Below, one piece after another: positions 23,330 through 34,594 of a DNA stretch of 64,000 nt. Every line of letters starts with the position of its first letter. Within the stretch, counting starts at the first letter, position 1. Under the pieces are notes generated by a model. That model saw nothing but the letters and a program-made list of their open reading frames with translations. It had not been told where the DNA came from and made no database searches. The translations under genes and the position numbers were made by a program. Source of the stretch: Sycobia sp. Sy_11 (Eukaryota; Arthropoda; Insecta; Hymenoptera; Epichrysomallidae); contig JACCIC010000178.1 of assembly GCA_018907035.1 (NCBI GenBank), positions 868,001 to 932,000 on the forward strand. Direction: 5' to 3'.

Positions 23330-24515
23330 GGGTGTATACGCAAGTTTCCGACGTTTGTCAAAAGATGGTATCACCAGTGGATCCCTTGCAGAAATTTCAG
23401 ACCTCATGTGTTACATTTATACTTTGTGTATCTGTCAATAACTTAGCAGCATTATATCGGATCATTTCTTTGGATATCATTTATTCTATCGAGCAAAATT
23501 ATGGCAATTTTCCAGCAAAATAAACTTAATTTACGAGAAGCGCTACTTCTTTTCTTCGAAAACTTATGGGGTGGATTGGTGAATCGATGTGTCGTGAGTG
23601 GTTCCAACGGTTTGAAGACAAGTGTCGCTCTGGAAAGCCGACAAGATTTGAAGACGATGAATAAGATGCTTTGCTGGGTGAGAATCCGCATCAGATTCAA
23701 GAACTTCCTCTATTATGAGGCGTCACGTAACAAGCCATTTTCCTGCGACTAAAAGCATTCGGATTCGTTCAAAAGGTTGAAAACTGGATACCGTATCAAT
23801 TGAAGCTAAGAGACGTCGAATGACGATTTTGCATATCCGAAACGTTGCTGTAGCGTTATAAAAATAAATCTTTTTTGCATTATATTATCACTGGCGATGA
23901 AAAATGGATTTATTATGATAACCCTAAATGCAGAAAATCATATACAAAGCTCAGTAAGTCTATCCAATCGACACCGAAACAAAATATTCATGTAAATAAG
24001 GTCATACACTTCATATGGTGGAATTAAAATGGTGTAGTATACTTTGAATTGGTTTCAGTGATCAAACCATAAAAGGAAGCGAGCATTGCAGGAAAAACGA
24101 GCAGAATATGAGACCAGGCATGAGTCTGTCATTAGGTATTACGATAACTTTCAGCCGCATGTTGCAACTTTAGTTAAAAATTCTTTGGACAGCAGTGGAT
24201 GGGAACATGGGAACACTGGTTTCCCCGGCTAACAGTTCAGACTTGAAAATATGTGATGACCATTTATTTCACTCAATGCAGAACGCTCTTACGAGAATAT
24301 GCTTTAATTGAGTAGACGGAATCAAAAATTGGCTCGATACATTCTTGTGCTCGAAAGACGATAAATTTTTTTGGTCTTGAATTCATAAATTGCCAGAAAT
24401 ATGGTAAAAATTATAGCTTCCGATGAACGATACTTTAAGTAAAGGATATGTAATCATGTTTTTGATAATAAAACCTAGCATTTTGGAGAAACAAACGCTA
24501 GAAACTTACTTGCAG
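23330..24515 (+). mobile_element. mariner relic, plus strand
   Basis: Decayed transposase flanked by imperfect inverted ends: GCAAGTTTCCGACGTTTGT at about 23340 and, reverse-complemented, GCAAGTAAGTTTCTAGCGTTTGT near 24515. Boundaries are approximate. Confidence 0.6.
23500..24435 (+). pseudogene. mariner transposase (heavily degenerate)
   Basis: Recognisable pieces in changing frames: a DNA-binding region ending in RCRSGKP-type linker (23600-23650), WIPYQLKLRDVE (the WVPHEL-type motif, about 23785-23820), ITGDEKWIYYDNP (first Asp, about 23890-23930), and later IHFIWW. The second and third Asp regions are too decayed to place with certainty. Confidence 0.6.
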
Positions 24516-25317
24516 ATCCAATACAATTTTCATTTTCTTAGATTCTAGTATCGAACATTTGGTTCACTTTATCTATATTATCCCATTATAAATATTATCC
24601 CATTTATAGTTTTAGTTATACCGCGTTTAATAATATTAGCTCATTTTTTTATATATTTCGAGGTGACATTCCGGTAGCACTGCAGTGCTTTCACTTTTGT
24701 TCTTGGGAATGCTGTTAATTTCCCTGTAATTTGACTCCTATATTTAAAAGCGTTAGCACGAATACCATCTGTTTTGGGGTGCTCTCCGCAATTTCTTGTC
24801 TATTCTTTAGTTGTGATTTTCGTCGTCAGCTTTACCCCGGAACTCCTTCAAATTTTATATAGCAGAGTAGTCGTTGTAACAGCTTGTCCACATACCCCTC
24901 TTGTTCGCTCTGGCGTCAAAACTGCCATCAATTCTTCTTACGTGAAGTTATAGTCTAAGATATTCCTACCATGATATGGATGATGGTAGTGCTAGAATTC
25001 ACAGTAATAATTGATGCGCATAATGGTTACAAGTATTTTTATGTACGTATGTATCGTGATTTTAAATTGCCACTTCAGGTCCCTGTTCAGGTGACATATA
25101 ATGGTAGAACTGCCGCTGCCGGATGCTTTAGCGGAAAGCCAGAGTTAGAATCGAGACTCGGGGAGTAAAGAACGGGATAAATTAGTGAAAAAACTTTAAT
25201 TTAATATAGCAGTCTTTATTCGCATTAACTTCATTATATACAACAAATTAAATGAATACGAATAAAGAATGTAATACATTATAAATTAAATTGTTTCCCC
25301 CCTATTCCTGACCCAAA

Positions 25318-25388
25318 TCCTGGCTTTCGGTTGAAGCACCCGGAACGGGAATCGTACCTTAGTTACTAATTAAAGGTATAAGTAGTTC
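25318..25388 (-). repeat. Possible tRNA-derived SINE fragment
   Basis: Minus strand has GGTACGATTCCCG, like a tRNA T-arm/B box, within a moderately GC-rich patch. No good A box. Weak call. Confidence 0.25.
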
Positions 25389-25855
25389 ACATGTTGTATT
25401 TGAATAGCTTAAAAACTTCAAGAAAGAATGTTTAATCGTAACGTAATCTCTGAGACACTAAAAATAATAATTATTGATTATTATCCTTTGGATAATGGTT
25501 TTAGAAATTATACTATATATTAGATTATAATAGAGATTATAGTAGATAATACTTTTATAGCATCCAAAGTTAATTTTTCATTTTTTGTTTCTTATACATT
25601 AAGTAACAAGTGTACTACAAAAATTATTCACTTTTCTCCTTCCAAATTAATAATAGTAGTTCTTGTTTTAAGGAGTTACGTGGATATCAGAATAAACTTC
25701 AAAATTAAGTTTTCTTTGCGTAATATTGCTTAATAAAATGCTTAAACTTTGAAATATTGAATTTTAAATTCGATGAATAAAATAGTACATTATACACAAG
25801 TTTATATCATAAAAAATTAGGAAATTGAACAACCTTTTAAACAAAATTAACTTAC

Positions 25856-26470
25856 TTTAGCTACCAGTGTGATGACACGAGCATGTTCTCGAAACTGATC
25901 TATGATAAGTCTGTCTACTCGTGAAGGACTACTTTGAAGTCTCGGAATCGGTATGTTATTTGCACTAGTTACTTTTTTTTCAGGAAAATGAGCAGCTAAT
26001 CCTGCCTCGCACTTTTTTCGTTCTTTTTCTAACTGCTTAAATTGCTCATACGTTTGTTCCAATCTTAAAAATAATATCCTAGATGGACCCGATCTTCTAG
26101 CAGAGCCACAATTCTTTAAACCCAGGCTAGTTTCAAACATAGAAATAGGTGGTTCTACTACCATAGGAATAGGCACAACTGTCTGAATAGGAAAAATTCC
26201 AGTACTTGCGTTCTGCATAAACCCAGCTTTCAAAAAGACATCCGCTACAGGCGATATTGTCGGTATGCTCTTCGTATGCAGTTGTTGACGCTCCGTTACC
26301 CAGTGATTAAAAATTTCAGTATCAAATATACTCTTGTGGCTGTTACAAGTCTGCTCCTGATGCGTCAAAGATTTACTAGAGAAATTCATATTATTTGCAA
26401 ATTCATAAGGAGACTTCATTTTATAGGTATTCGAGATTTTATTCGACCTGTGATTATTTTCAAAAATAGC
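25856..26470 (-). CDS. MEIOC: MEIOC homologue, central exon
   Basis: 615-nt open exon (205 codons) between a TTTCCAG acceptor (26474-26471) and a perfect GTAAGT donor at 25855. The last 80 codons are the conserved MEIOC domain: [51 protein letters not shown] and [10 protein letters not shown], a long helix then a Pro/Ser linker and helix. In mammals MEIOC binds the RNA helicase YTHDC2 and drives entry into meiotic prophase; Drosophila Bam with Bgcn is the related pair. The first 120 codons are poorly conserved, typical of the family. Upstream exons are not recognised in the window. Codon use and splice signals look intact, so this is likely a live host gene. Confidence 0.85.
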
Positions 26471-27418
26471 CTGGAAATAAAAATTATAAATATTAAAAAA
26501 TAGAAATCATAAATTATTTCAAGTATGAGACATAATATTACATAAATTCATCAAAATCAACAAGCTCTGAATGTGTTAATATTTATACAAATATTAAAGA
26601 ATTTTCCAAATTTAAATATGGTAAAAGTGATAAAATTTCATGTTTATCCGAGTTAGATTTGACTGTTATAAATCACGTAACATGACAAATGATAACCAAG
26701 ATTTAATTCTATTTGTCACGATATAAGAATTTATACATTTCATTAATGAAGGTAAGGTATCGCACGAGCTTTTTCTTAAGATAACCGATCTTAATTTATC
26801 TTCTAGTTGAGAAAATATGGAAAATTGCTATGAGATTAGGAAATTGTAATTGAGACTTAGATTTTTCAAAAACTGGGAATACAGGCACAAAAAATATCGA
26901 TTTTTTAGGTTGCATGAATATCCAACAATGAGAAGTTAGAAGCAGTTATAACATTCAGAAAAGCTATGAAAACCAAGACCGAAGACTATTTCTGAAGCCA
27001 GATCATGGTAATGCATAATTCGTTTTGGAGTCGACACTAATTGCACGGAAATTTAAAAAAAAAAAATTCGATTTCAAAGAATTTGTACTAGTATTATTGT
27101 AAAAAAATCTTTACGACATTGAATTAAAAAGCATACAATAATGAAAAATAATTTGATAATTTCAAAAATTATTTAATATAGTTCAAATTAATGACAAATT
27201 GGCCAAAATTGATTTTTGGAATATACTCTTAAGCATAATAGCATTCAGAATGTAGTACGTATCTTATTTATTTTTATGTTCGCAAATTAATAAACAAATT
27301 AATCGGTTATTAAATATAGTTTGTTTGGGAATATCCATTTGTTAGTTATAATAAGCATGTATGACTAGCAAAATATTTCATTTATGTAATTTGAATGATA
27401 TCTGTCTATCTATCTATA
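26471..27418. other. AT-rich non-coding stretch upstream of the MEIOC exon
   Basis: Presumed intron of MEIOC on the minus strand. No recognisable element. Confidence 0.45.
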
Positions 27419-27433
27419 TAAATAAATAAATAA

Positions 27434-27465
<32 letters not shown>
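27419..27465. repeat. Microsatellite (AAAT)n-(TA)n
   Basis: AAAT repeats then TA run, directly before a mariner end. Confidence 0.9.
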
Positions 27466-27466
<1 letters not shown>

Positions 27467-28015
27467 CGAGGTAGAAAACTAAGTAATGCGACCGATTTTC
27501 TTTTCTCGGCCTGTGGTAAAACTGTAAATTTGTTACTCGGCCGCCGTAATACTAGATCCCTATTCTCTCGATTGAGACCTTGATCACCCTTATACGATCA
27601 TTTCTTCGCCAGCTCTTTAGTATTTTGTAATTACGCGCGAGTAGTGCATATCGTGAAAATAGAAGAGACACATTTAGAGCAACGATGCGCGATAAAATAA
27701 ATACAGAAGCTTATGAAAAAGTGTTTAAGGTGTATGGTAGTGATGTCCTGAGTTGCAGTCGTTTGCTTCGGTGGCATGCCGATTTTGAAAAAGGCTGCGA
27801 AAGAACCAAAGACGAGAAGCGGAGCGGAAGGCCAATTCAATGCGAGCCAACGCGCATGCGCAGCGCGTCCGTGCCCTTGTTCGTCGAGACCGATAATTAC
27901 CATTCGAATGTTGACTGGCGAGTTGAATATTAATCGGGAAACAGTTAGAAAGATTTTTATCGTAAATATCGCCACGAAAAAACTGTGCGCGAAAATGATG
28001 TGGAAGAACGAATTA
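27466..28015 (+). mobile_element. mariner 5' fragment
   Basis: TA followed by CGAGGTAGAAAACTAAGTAATG, mariner-like terminal repeat, then a transposase N-terminus that stops abruptly where PLE 3' sequence begins. Different family from the other mariners here. Confidence 0.7.
27653..28015 (+). pseudogene. mariner transposase, N-terminal part
   Basis: LEQRCAIK-type start near 27677, LSCSRLLRWHADFEKG (helix-turn-helix 1, about 27745-27795), ERSGRP-type linker (KRSGRPIQ) and, after a frameshift, LNINRETVRKI and CAKM, the second helix-turn-helix. The initiator codon is ATA where ATG would be expected, and the catalytic domain is missing. Confidence 0.7.
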
Positions 28016-28283
28016 ATAAATATTTTTTCATTAGTCTTACAATCCAATCAAATCAATCGAAAACAATACGTAACAATATCAACACATATCTACATTAACA
28101 TTAAAACATCAATACAAAAAAATAATAAAAATAAAAATTAAATTAAAAATTATAATGACAGTCAGACTGTCCTTATATACAGTCACCCCTGTAGACTAAT
28201 CTGAAAATAAAATATTAGCTGAAAAAATTTTGTTAGTAAAGTGCAATCTGACTGTCCCCAATACCCTTACCTAATTGTAGATC

Positions 28284-28327
28284 TAGTCCAACTTTTCGAG
28301 CTCGCTACGGCTCCTCATCAGGGACTA
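28284..28327 (-). ncRNA. Hammerhead-ribozyme-like core in PLE 3' region
   Basis: On the minus strand: TAGTCC, then CTGATGAG, a 4-bp stem GAGC/GCTC with loop CGTAGCGA, then GAAA, AGTT and GGACTA pairing with the first block. CTGATGA and GAAA around a short stem II are the conserved hammerhead core; PLEs are known to carry hammerheads with a minimal stem III. One extra G after CTGATGA and the unclear cleavage triplet make activity doubtful. Related, more decayed cores lie at 5793-5840 (plus) and 3010-3075 (minus). Confidence 0.5.
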
Positions 28328-28346
28328 AACTAAACATTATATTCTA

Positions 28347-28349
<3 letters not shown>

Positions 28350-28397
<48 letters not shown>
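28350..28397. repeat. Microsatellite (TA)n
   Basis: TA run inside the PLE. Confidence 0.95.
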
Positions 28398-28401
<4 letters not shown>

Positions 28402-28479
28402 ATGCCCACTACCAAATTTTGTAAAGTAAATATAAATTCCCATCTACACAAATTGTCGAAAACCAATCAATTTAATAAG

Positions 28480-28996
28480 GAATGATAAACACTGTCCAAT
28501 CTACCAGACTGTAACATTAAATTCACATTATTCCGATTGCTGGAAATGCGAATACTTTCAAGCCTCTCTCTTTTATACTTATTATTAATACCATGTTTCA
28601 AAATATCCACATTCACAAAATCAAAAGATTGTAAAAACTTTAAACAATGCTCCTTTAAACCGGAAGTAATATGTGAGTTACGTAAACTTTATTTATGTTC
28701 ATAAATTTTCTTTTTTAAATATCTACCTGTTTGTCCAATATAGTTTTATCACAATCCATGCAATTAATCTTGTAAACAACTTCTGATTTTAAGCATAAAA
28801 CATCCTTATCTTTGCAATTATTAAACAATCTACTCAAATTATTGCTATTTTTAAAGAAAATTTGAATGTTATATTTTCGAATATTTCTTTTAATTCTTTC
28901 AGATAATCCTCTAACATATGGTAAGACAATAATTTTGCCTCTGTTAACATCAACTCGTGCATTATGTCTATTTTTAGTATTATAAATGTCTAACAA
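28480..28996 (-). pseudogene. PLE linker and GIY-YIG endonuclease region
   Basis: Frame 28996-28715 includes LPYVRGLSERIKRNI and YKINCMDCDKTI, the CxxC zinc knuckle that precedes the nuclease. The reading then changes frame through decayed GIY-YIG sequence (GRYLKKKIYEHK) and on to about 28480 (SGRLDSVYHSLLN). Confidence 0.7.
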
Positions 28997-29007
28997 TCTC
29001 TCAGCAA

Positions 29008-29532
29008 TTAATCTATTAATAAATTCAATTGAATTATTGCTCTTGAATTATTGAATTTTATTGCTCTGTCAATGACACCTTTCAATGCTCCAATTTTGTT
29101 TCCGAATTGGTGGTGTGAATGAAAATCTAAAAACCTACCTGACCAAGTAAGCTTTCTGTAACAATTAAGTTCCACTTTATTATTACTACATCTAATGACA
29201 CTAATATCCAGAAAACTCAACTGATTATTAACTTCAATCTCCCCTGTAAATTTAATTCTGCCATGTACAGAATTAAAAACATCCACCTTTTCATCCACAA
29301 AAACTGCTGAAACAATTGTAAAGATATCATCAACATATCTCTTAAATATCATTGGTTCAAAAAGCAAGTTTGACAAAGCTATAGTTTCTAATTTTTCCAT
29401 AACTAAATTAGCTATAACCGGTGACAAAGGTGACCACATTGTACATCCGTATTTTTCTTCATAAAATTTATTATCAAACGAAAAAATTGTGTTATTAAAA
29501 ACTAAATTAATTGCTTTAATAAATTCATTCAT
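29008..29532 (-). pseudogene. PLE reverse transcriptase (palm and thumb)
   Basis: 174-codon open frame with GCTMWSPLSPVIANLVME (motif 4; one Gly is Trp) and KRYVDDIF (motif 5, both Asp present), then INNQLSFLDISV-type NQLSFLDISV (motif 6). PLE reverse transcriptases are related to telomerase. A frameshift at about 29020 separates it from the endonuclease part; N-terminal motifs are absent. Confidence 0.8.
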
Positions 29533-29696
29533 TGTAGTTTTGTATGTAACTTAATTTCATGCCACTTCCCCTGTGTAATATCATTTAACAATTCTAAAGG
29601 TACGCAAAGATACTACATCCAATGAAGTCATCTTGTAGTTTTTCGGAATAACAATATTTTTTATTTCATTGTAAAAACATAAAAACACAGCATAGT

Positions 29697-30183
29697 TCGC
29701 TCTGCATTTAAGAACGCTCGCGAGGCTATTAAAAAGGCAGGTGGTGAAGGCAATGTGATAATTCCAAGAATATTACCGGTTCGTTAAAAACTTGGTGGTG
29801 TTTTATCATTTTCTGTACCTTCATTTGCCAGTTTGAGTACAACAGGACCAGAAAATGCTACTGGAATAGTCAAAGCTGCTAATGATAAAAAAGCAGAAAA
29901 ACAAGAATTGGAAGAAAATCGAAGACATAACAAAAGAATGGAATCAATTGCTTTTGGAAAATGTCTACTTTTCGAGGCGTATTTCTGCGTCATGCACTGC
30001 TAACTATTGGTTCGAACTGTAATGAATCAGGTATTATGAATCTTGATCATGCAAGCGGTTTTGGAACTCTTTGGGTTGCAATGATGCTAAAATTATGTGA
30101 AATTAAGAAAGATATCAGGATTATAAGACATATATTTGAGATCATTTATGCCTGCAATATCCATGTAAGAATCAATTCTATAT
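29697..30183 (+). pseudogene. Capsid precursor/protease gene (Polinton C), deleted
   Basis: Starts in the segment that matches the beginning of the gene at 36076 (RSAFKNAREAIKKAG), with a stop at 29786-29788 and an intact-looking Ala/Glu/Lys helix after it. At about 29968 it jumps directly into the protease (STFRGVFLRHAL, ESGIMNL), so the GLYLKPYK-type basic linker is deleted. The catalytic-His segment reads FGTLWVA (Leu at the His position), the YFDSFG segment is deleted, and the Cys region (about 30150) has an in-frame stop. Confidence 0.65.
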
Positions 30184-30228
30184 AATCTCAGACAGTTTCC
30201 AATACGTGTCATTTTTAACTTCACCATA

Positions 30229-30575
30229 ATGAATAAATTATTTTCTTTGATGCTTTCCGGTATATTCTATATTCTTGAAGCTAAATATTTTCCTCCTATT
30301 GAAATTTCATCTAATAAAAATTTTGTTCTTGGTTTAATTGCGCTTTTAACATTTACCGCGATTCCCACTATTGATGAAAAGAACAATAATTTTTATGTAG
30401 ATAAAGAAGTATTAGCCTACCAACTAGCAGTTATGAAATTGAAGATATTGAAATTTATCTAAAGGAGAGATTAACTTCTACAGGTATAATCTGAAGTCTT
30501 AAGCTTAATAATAGCACGCATCGTAGTGTTATAGAGTGTAGTCATCAAATCAAATTTGAACCTAAGGTTTCACTT
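30229..30575 (+). pseudogene. Minor capsid (penton-like) protein fragment (Polinton C)
   Basis: ATG 30229; MNKLF start, then LEAKYFPPIEISSNKNFVLG and IPTIDEKNNNFYVDKE match the N-terminal part of the gene at 35284-34591. Frame breaks at about 30420; homology ends near 30575. Confidence 0.6.
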
Positions 30576-30928
30576 AGGAATGAGAAAATTCGGTGTCAAG
30601 TGCTCTCAAAATCTAAAAACCAATTTTAAATATTTCCCTGAGTATATACACAACCTGACCTTGGAGAAATCTTCATATCTCTTTTAATTTGAAGTCAAAA
30701 TTACGTAAAACCCGAACTCAGTGACTCCAAAAACATAAAGATATATCTTTTGCAATGTTTCAAACCATATTGCTAGATTTGAGCTTCAAATGACCTTCAT
30801 TGACCTTGAATCTGAAGTGACAAGGGCATATCAACTTCAGATACGAACTTAGCGCATCAATTTACTTAAGGATAAAGGGTATCCTAGCATTATGTTTTTG
30901 AGCCGAAAAACGGCTTTCCAGGCCTTTA
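30576..30928. other. Non-coding stretch
   Basis: No gene. Contains several TGACCTT words (30657, 30811, 30820) that look like part of an unclassified dispersed repeat. Confidence 0.4.
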
Positions 30929-31135
30929 AAGGTTAATAAAGGAATGAGATCATTTATCAATAGCCGAGTTTAATTTCACATTCTTTGGTCCAGGTGTGGA
31001 CTCATAAAAAAAGAGTTAATTATCTTGAATCTTCGATGTTTTTAGATGAACATTCTTCAGCTATTTTTTATAATTCATTATTATTAAAAAAGTAGGTATG
31101 AACTTGTCAGGTCCGTTCCCACAAAGTTTATAGGT
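30929..31135 (-). repeat. Unoccupied copy of the Polinton insertion-site repeat
   Basis: Reverse complement matches, with roughly 75-85% similarity by eye, the left flank (32117-32229) joined to the right flank (45471-45572) of the Polinton. The junction reads CTAAAAACATCGAAGATTC, i.e. a single ATCGAA where the occupied site has ATCGAT on both sides. Confidence 0.8.
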
Positions 31136-32116
<981 letters not shown>

Positions 32117-32223
32117 AAAAACAGCATAAGCTTTGTGGAAACGGGCGTGGAAAGTTCATGCCTACCTTTTTTAATAATAATGAATTATCAGAAAAAATAG
32201 CAGAAGAATGTTCACCTAAAAAC

Positions 32224-32229
32224 ATCGAT
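32224..32229. repeat. Target-site duplication ATCGAT, left (Polinton B)
   Basis: Six bases ATCGAT immediately before the element start AGCAGTATAG; repeated at 45471-45476. Confidence 0.85.
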
Positions 32230-32410
32230 AGCAGTATAGCTAAGAGAGTTCTGGGTCACCGGAACTAATTGTGAGCTGACGTGAGCAGCTGTGAAGTCAA
32301 GCCCCCTTACGTCACGAGCCCCTACGTCATCACTTCCGGTGATCCTGAACACTCTTAGCTCACTTCGTTAACGTCGCGCTGTGCCTGTTTCCCCTAGAGC
32401 TATATTCTTT

Positions 32411-32501
<91 letters not shown>

Positions 32502-32625
32502 GCAGATTTCTTTGTCATTGAAAGCTGCAGTTGCACGATCCCATCTATCATCCTAATATGGAACACAGTAGAGGAAACGAGAGCTATGTAGCTTTCTCTC
32601 TCTTTCTCTCTCTCTCTTTTTACAT
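32230..32625 (+). repeat. Polinton B left terminal inverted repeat
   Basis: Matches the reverse complement of 45116-45470. Contains a long (CT)n run at 32413-32497, ACGTCA motifs at 32309-32315 and 32323-32329, a TGACGT at 32277-32282, and an ETS-like CTTCCGG at 32333-32339. Confidence 0.9.
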
Positions 32626-32644
32626 TGTGCAGAGCACACGTAAC

Positions 32645-33079
32645 TTAGTATGCTGCATTATAATTGGTGCATATTGTTAGAGTACTCTTGCGCTTCTGTT
32701 TCTTCCACTCGCAGAATGTTAAATTCACAGTATTAATATCGTAAATGATAAAATTATATCTTTTAAATCTAGCTAACCATTCTCTTTTTATTTCTCTATT
32801 GGTGAATATTTTAGTTACATTCGGTAAATTTTCATAAAGTATATTGACAATTTGATTATAGCAATACTGTCCTGAATTCCATGAAATACCATGATAATTC
32901 ATTTCAAGACATTTATTTTGCGCTTTGATATGATCTGGAAATCGTTCACGAGAACATCGCTTTTTAAATAAAAATACTATAGGTTCTGAATCGTCTTTGA
33001 GTGATAAAATGGCAAGCTCTTTCAGTAGATATTCATTGTTACTCTGCTTGAAGCCTTGCATATTAAAGACATACTCCAT
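32645..33079 (-). CDS. Conserved Polinton gene of unknown function (left copy)
   Basis: An uninterrupted 144-codon frame next to the left terminal repeat, transcribed toward it. Starts MEYVFNMQGFKQSNNEYL and shares with the right-end gene at 43116 the pattern MEY, QGFK, NE, a hydrophobic strand, LFK, NYHG, W and SG. Near the C-terminus a Cys-x-Asn-x-Ala-Tyr segment matches CAVQNAY of the right copy. I recall this family from many arthropod Polinton-like loci but know no function; the strand pattern and conserved acidic residue could suggest an RNase-H-like fold. In this copy the acidic residue of VDVQ is Asn (FNMQ). The only frame of this element that looks unbroken. Confidence 0.6.
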   Translation of the reverse strand: MEYVFNMQGFKQSNNEYLLKELAILSLKDDSEPIVFLFKKRCSRERFPDHIKAQNKCLEMNYHGISWNSGQYCYNQIVNILYENLPNVTKIFTNREIKREWLARFKRYNFIIYDINTVNLTFCEWKKQKRKSTLTICTNYNAAY

Positions 33080-33140
33080 CTTGACTGAGAGCTTTTGATA
33101 AAAAATTTTACTTATATATTATCACATTCTCATTACTAGT

Positions 33141-34334
33141 TTATAACTTCTTAACGTCGCCACTCATATGATGGTATTGCACTATATGATCGTCCAAAAT
33201 TAAGCAGTAAGCTGACATATTTGCTGGAAAATTATATTTTGATTCCAATTCTAGGCGTACATCAACGGGTGCGCTTTTCAGCGACTCGTTTTGCTTTGAA
33301 CAATCAATAACTATAAGTGGCATATGATCTCGCAAATCTGTTTTCTTTAGAATAGGTTGAGACTCCTTGTTGTAGTAGACATTTTGAAAATTTGCATACA
33401 TATCATACAATATCGAATATTCATTGTTAGTAATATCAATATTTAAATTTCCATACGGATAGTATTGAGAATTGAGAAAAAGTTTAATATCACTGAAATT
33501 TGTTTGAAGTGCGAGAATAACGAATCGTGGCTTTTCCAGTTAATTAGTCGTTTTCACAGTTCAAACGTGCTTGGATATAGCAAGAAGGAGCCGATATTCA
33601 TAGAGCTTCCAAGTACGAAAACTCATTGAGATCGGATGATTTTTTTCCAAGTGTCTTAGTAGTCGAAGCTTGTATTCATCGGAAACTATGACATATGGCA
33701 TTAAACATTCGATCTTTGTAATCTCTATTTTGAAATGTTCATATAGTTGTGCATTATCAGTTGATCTCAGTGTTGCTATTCGCACAACAGCGTTTAAATC
33801 GTTACGTGATCTGACAAGAACAAGTTCATGCTTTGCATTAATTATAATTTTACGGTAATCTTCAGCAAAACCGAAAATCATGTTGAGGGAAAGGCATGCA
33901 TCGAAATAGCCTAAATTATCTGCGATTGTATTAGACTCTTCTATATGAAGCCATCCTGCAGTTTCTATTATTATACTTTGATTCGGACTTAACGAAAGCC
34001 AACTTTTCAAAAGGCTCGTTATTCCAGTATTTTTACACCTATCAATTTCTATTGCATTCAGTTCATATCGAATATCCTCAAATAATTGACAGATCGCGTT
34101 GTTTAAAAATTTAGTATTTTGTAACCTTGTACCATCATTTTTTGTAAGTTTACTGTATACATGTAGTGAACTACATGAAGGTAAAAGACACAAGTCTTGA
34201 TGTTGAATAGATATACGAATTTCATCGCTGTTACTAAAATTAGTTGCTGTGTAAGGCTGATGAGCATGAACTTTATAATGCACAATTGATTCATCAAATG
34301 CGACAGGCGATTCTATACTTAGAACGTCTGCCAT
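33141..34334 (-). pseudogene. Probable major capsid protein (hexon-like), Polinton B
   Basis: ATG 34334; about 398 codons in one frame, with only two in-frame stops (TGA about 33560 and TAA about 33542). Beta-rich, rather acidic protein with segments such as DLCLLPSCSSLHVY and FLNSQYYPYGNLNI. It belongs to a large arthropod family that accompanies Polintons; its size and place between the protease/minor capsid genes and the end fit the double-jelly-roll major capsid protein described for Polintons. The assignment is by position and gross character, not by a structural match, so another structural role is possible. Confidence 0.5.
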
Positions 34335-34364
34335 TTCTTTGTATACAGTTCAAGAAAATATAAT

Positions 34365-34594
34365 TTATTTTCCACCAGGAGCGATGTCTTTTAGACCTAT
34401 AGTTTTTACGAATTGAATGTTTTTAGGTGTAAGTTCCTTGACTGCTGGCTGTGATCGGAGCTGTCTTCTGACGAGAAAGACGATGACACTTTAATTTTTT
34501 TTACTTTGCTCAGGCGACTGACTTGTTTGAAAATTGGAGTAAGACTTGTGGTTGGCTGATATGACTGGCTATGTATATACGAAGGAGTTCTCAT
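34365..34594 (-). pseudogene. Small Ser-rich Polinton gene
   Basis: ATG 34594 overlaps the end of the minor capsid gene by 4 nt. Ser/Thr/Lys-rich N-terminal 50 codons, then a frameshift at about 34440 into KELTPKNIQFVKTIG and a stop at 34365. No known domain; may be a small virion or assembly factor by position only. Confidence 0.4.

Larger units (their letters stand above)
19121..25855 (-). other. MEIOC: MEIOC intron of about 6.7 kb, carrying transposons
   Basis: Bounded by GTAAGT (25855) and CTAG (19117-19120). Contains a solo mariner terminal repeat, a GA-rich microsatellite, two mariner relics and a possible tRNA-like SINE. 19121-20630, 21190-21969 and 24520-25310 show no recognisable gene; a 21-bp segment (AGTCTTTGTAAAGCCTATATT) is tandemly duplicated at 19494-19545. 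Confidence 0.7.
28140..29640 (-). mobile_element. Penelope-like element (copy 3), 5'-truncated
   Basis: Minus strand: reverse transcriptase palm (29532-29008), linker and GIY-YIG endonuclease region (28996-28480), then an untranslated 3' part with hammerhead-like core (28327-28284) and the shared end block ATAATGACAGTCAG at 28153. No LTR or A-tail. The 5' part of the reverse transcriptase is missing, the common fate of PLE copies. It abuts the mariner fragment at one side and Polinton remnant C at the other. Confidence 0.85.
29690..30575 (+). mobile_element. Polinton/Maverick remnant C
   Basis: Homologous in gene order to 36040-35000 of the large Polinton: capsid-protease gene followed by the minor capsid gene. 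Both are broken; no terminal repeats seen. Confidence 0.8.

Noticed and set aside
32360..32566. Arg-Glu repeat protein
   Set aside because: Translated (CT)n run inside the Polinton terminal repeat.
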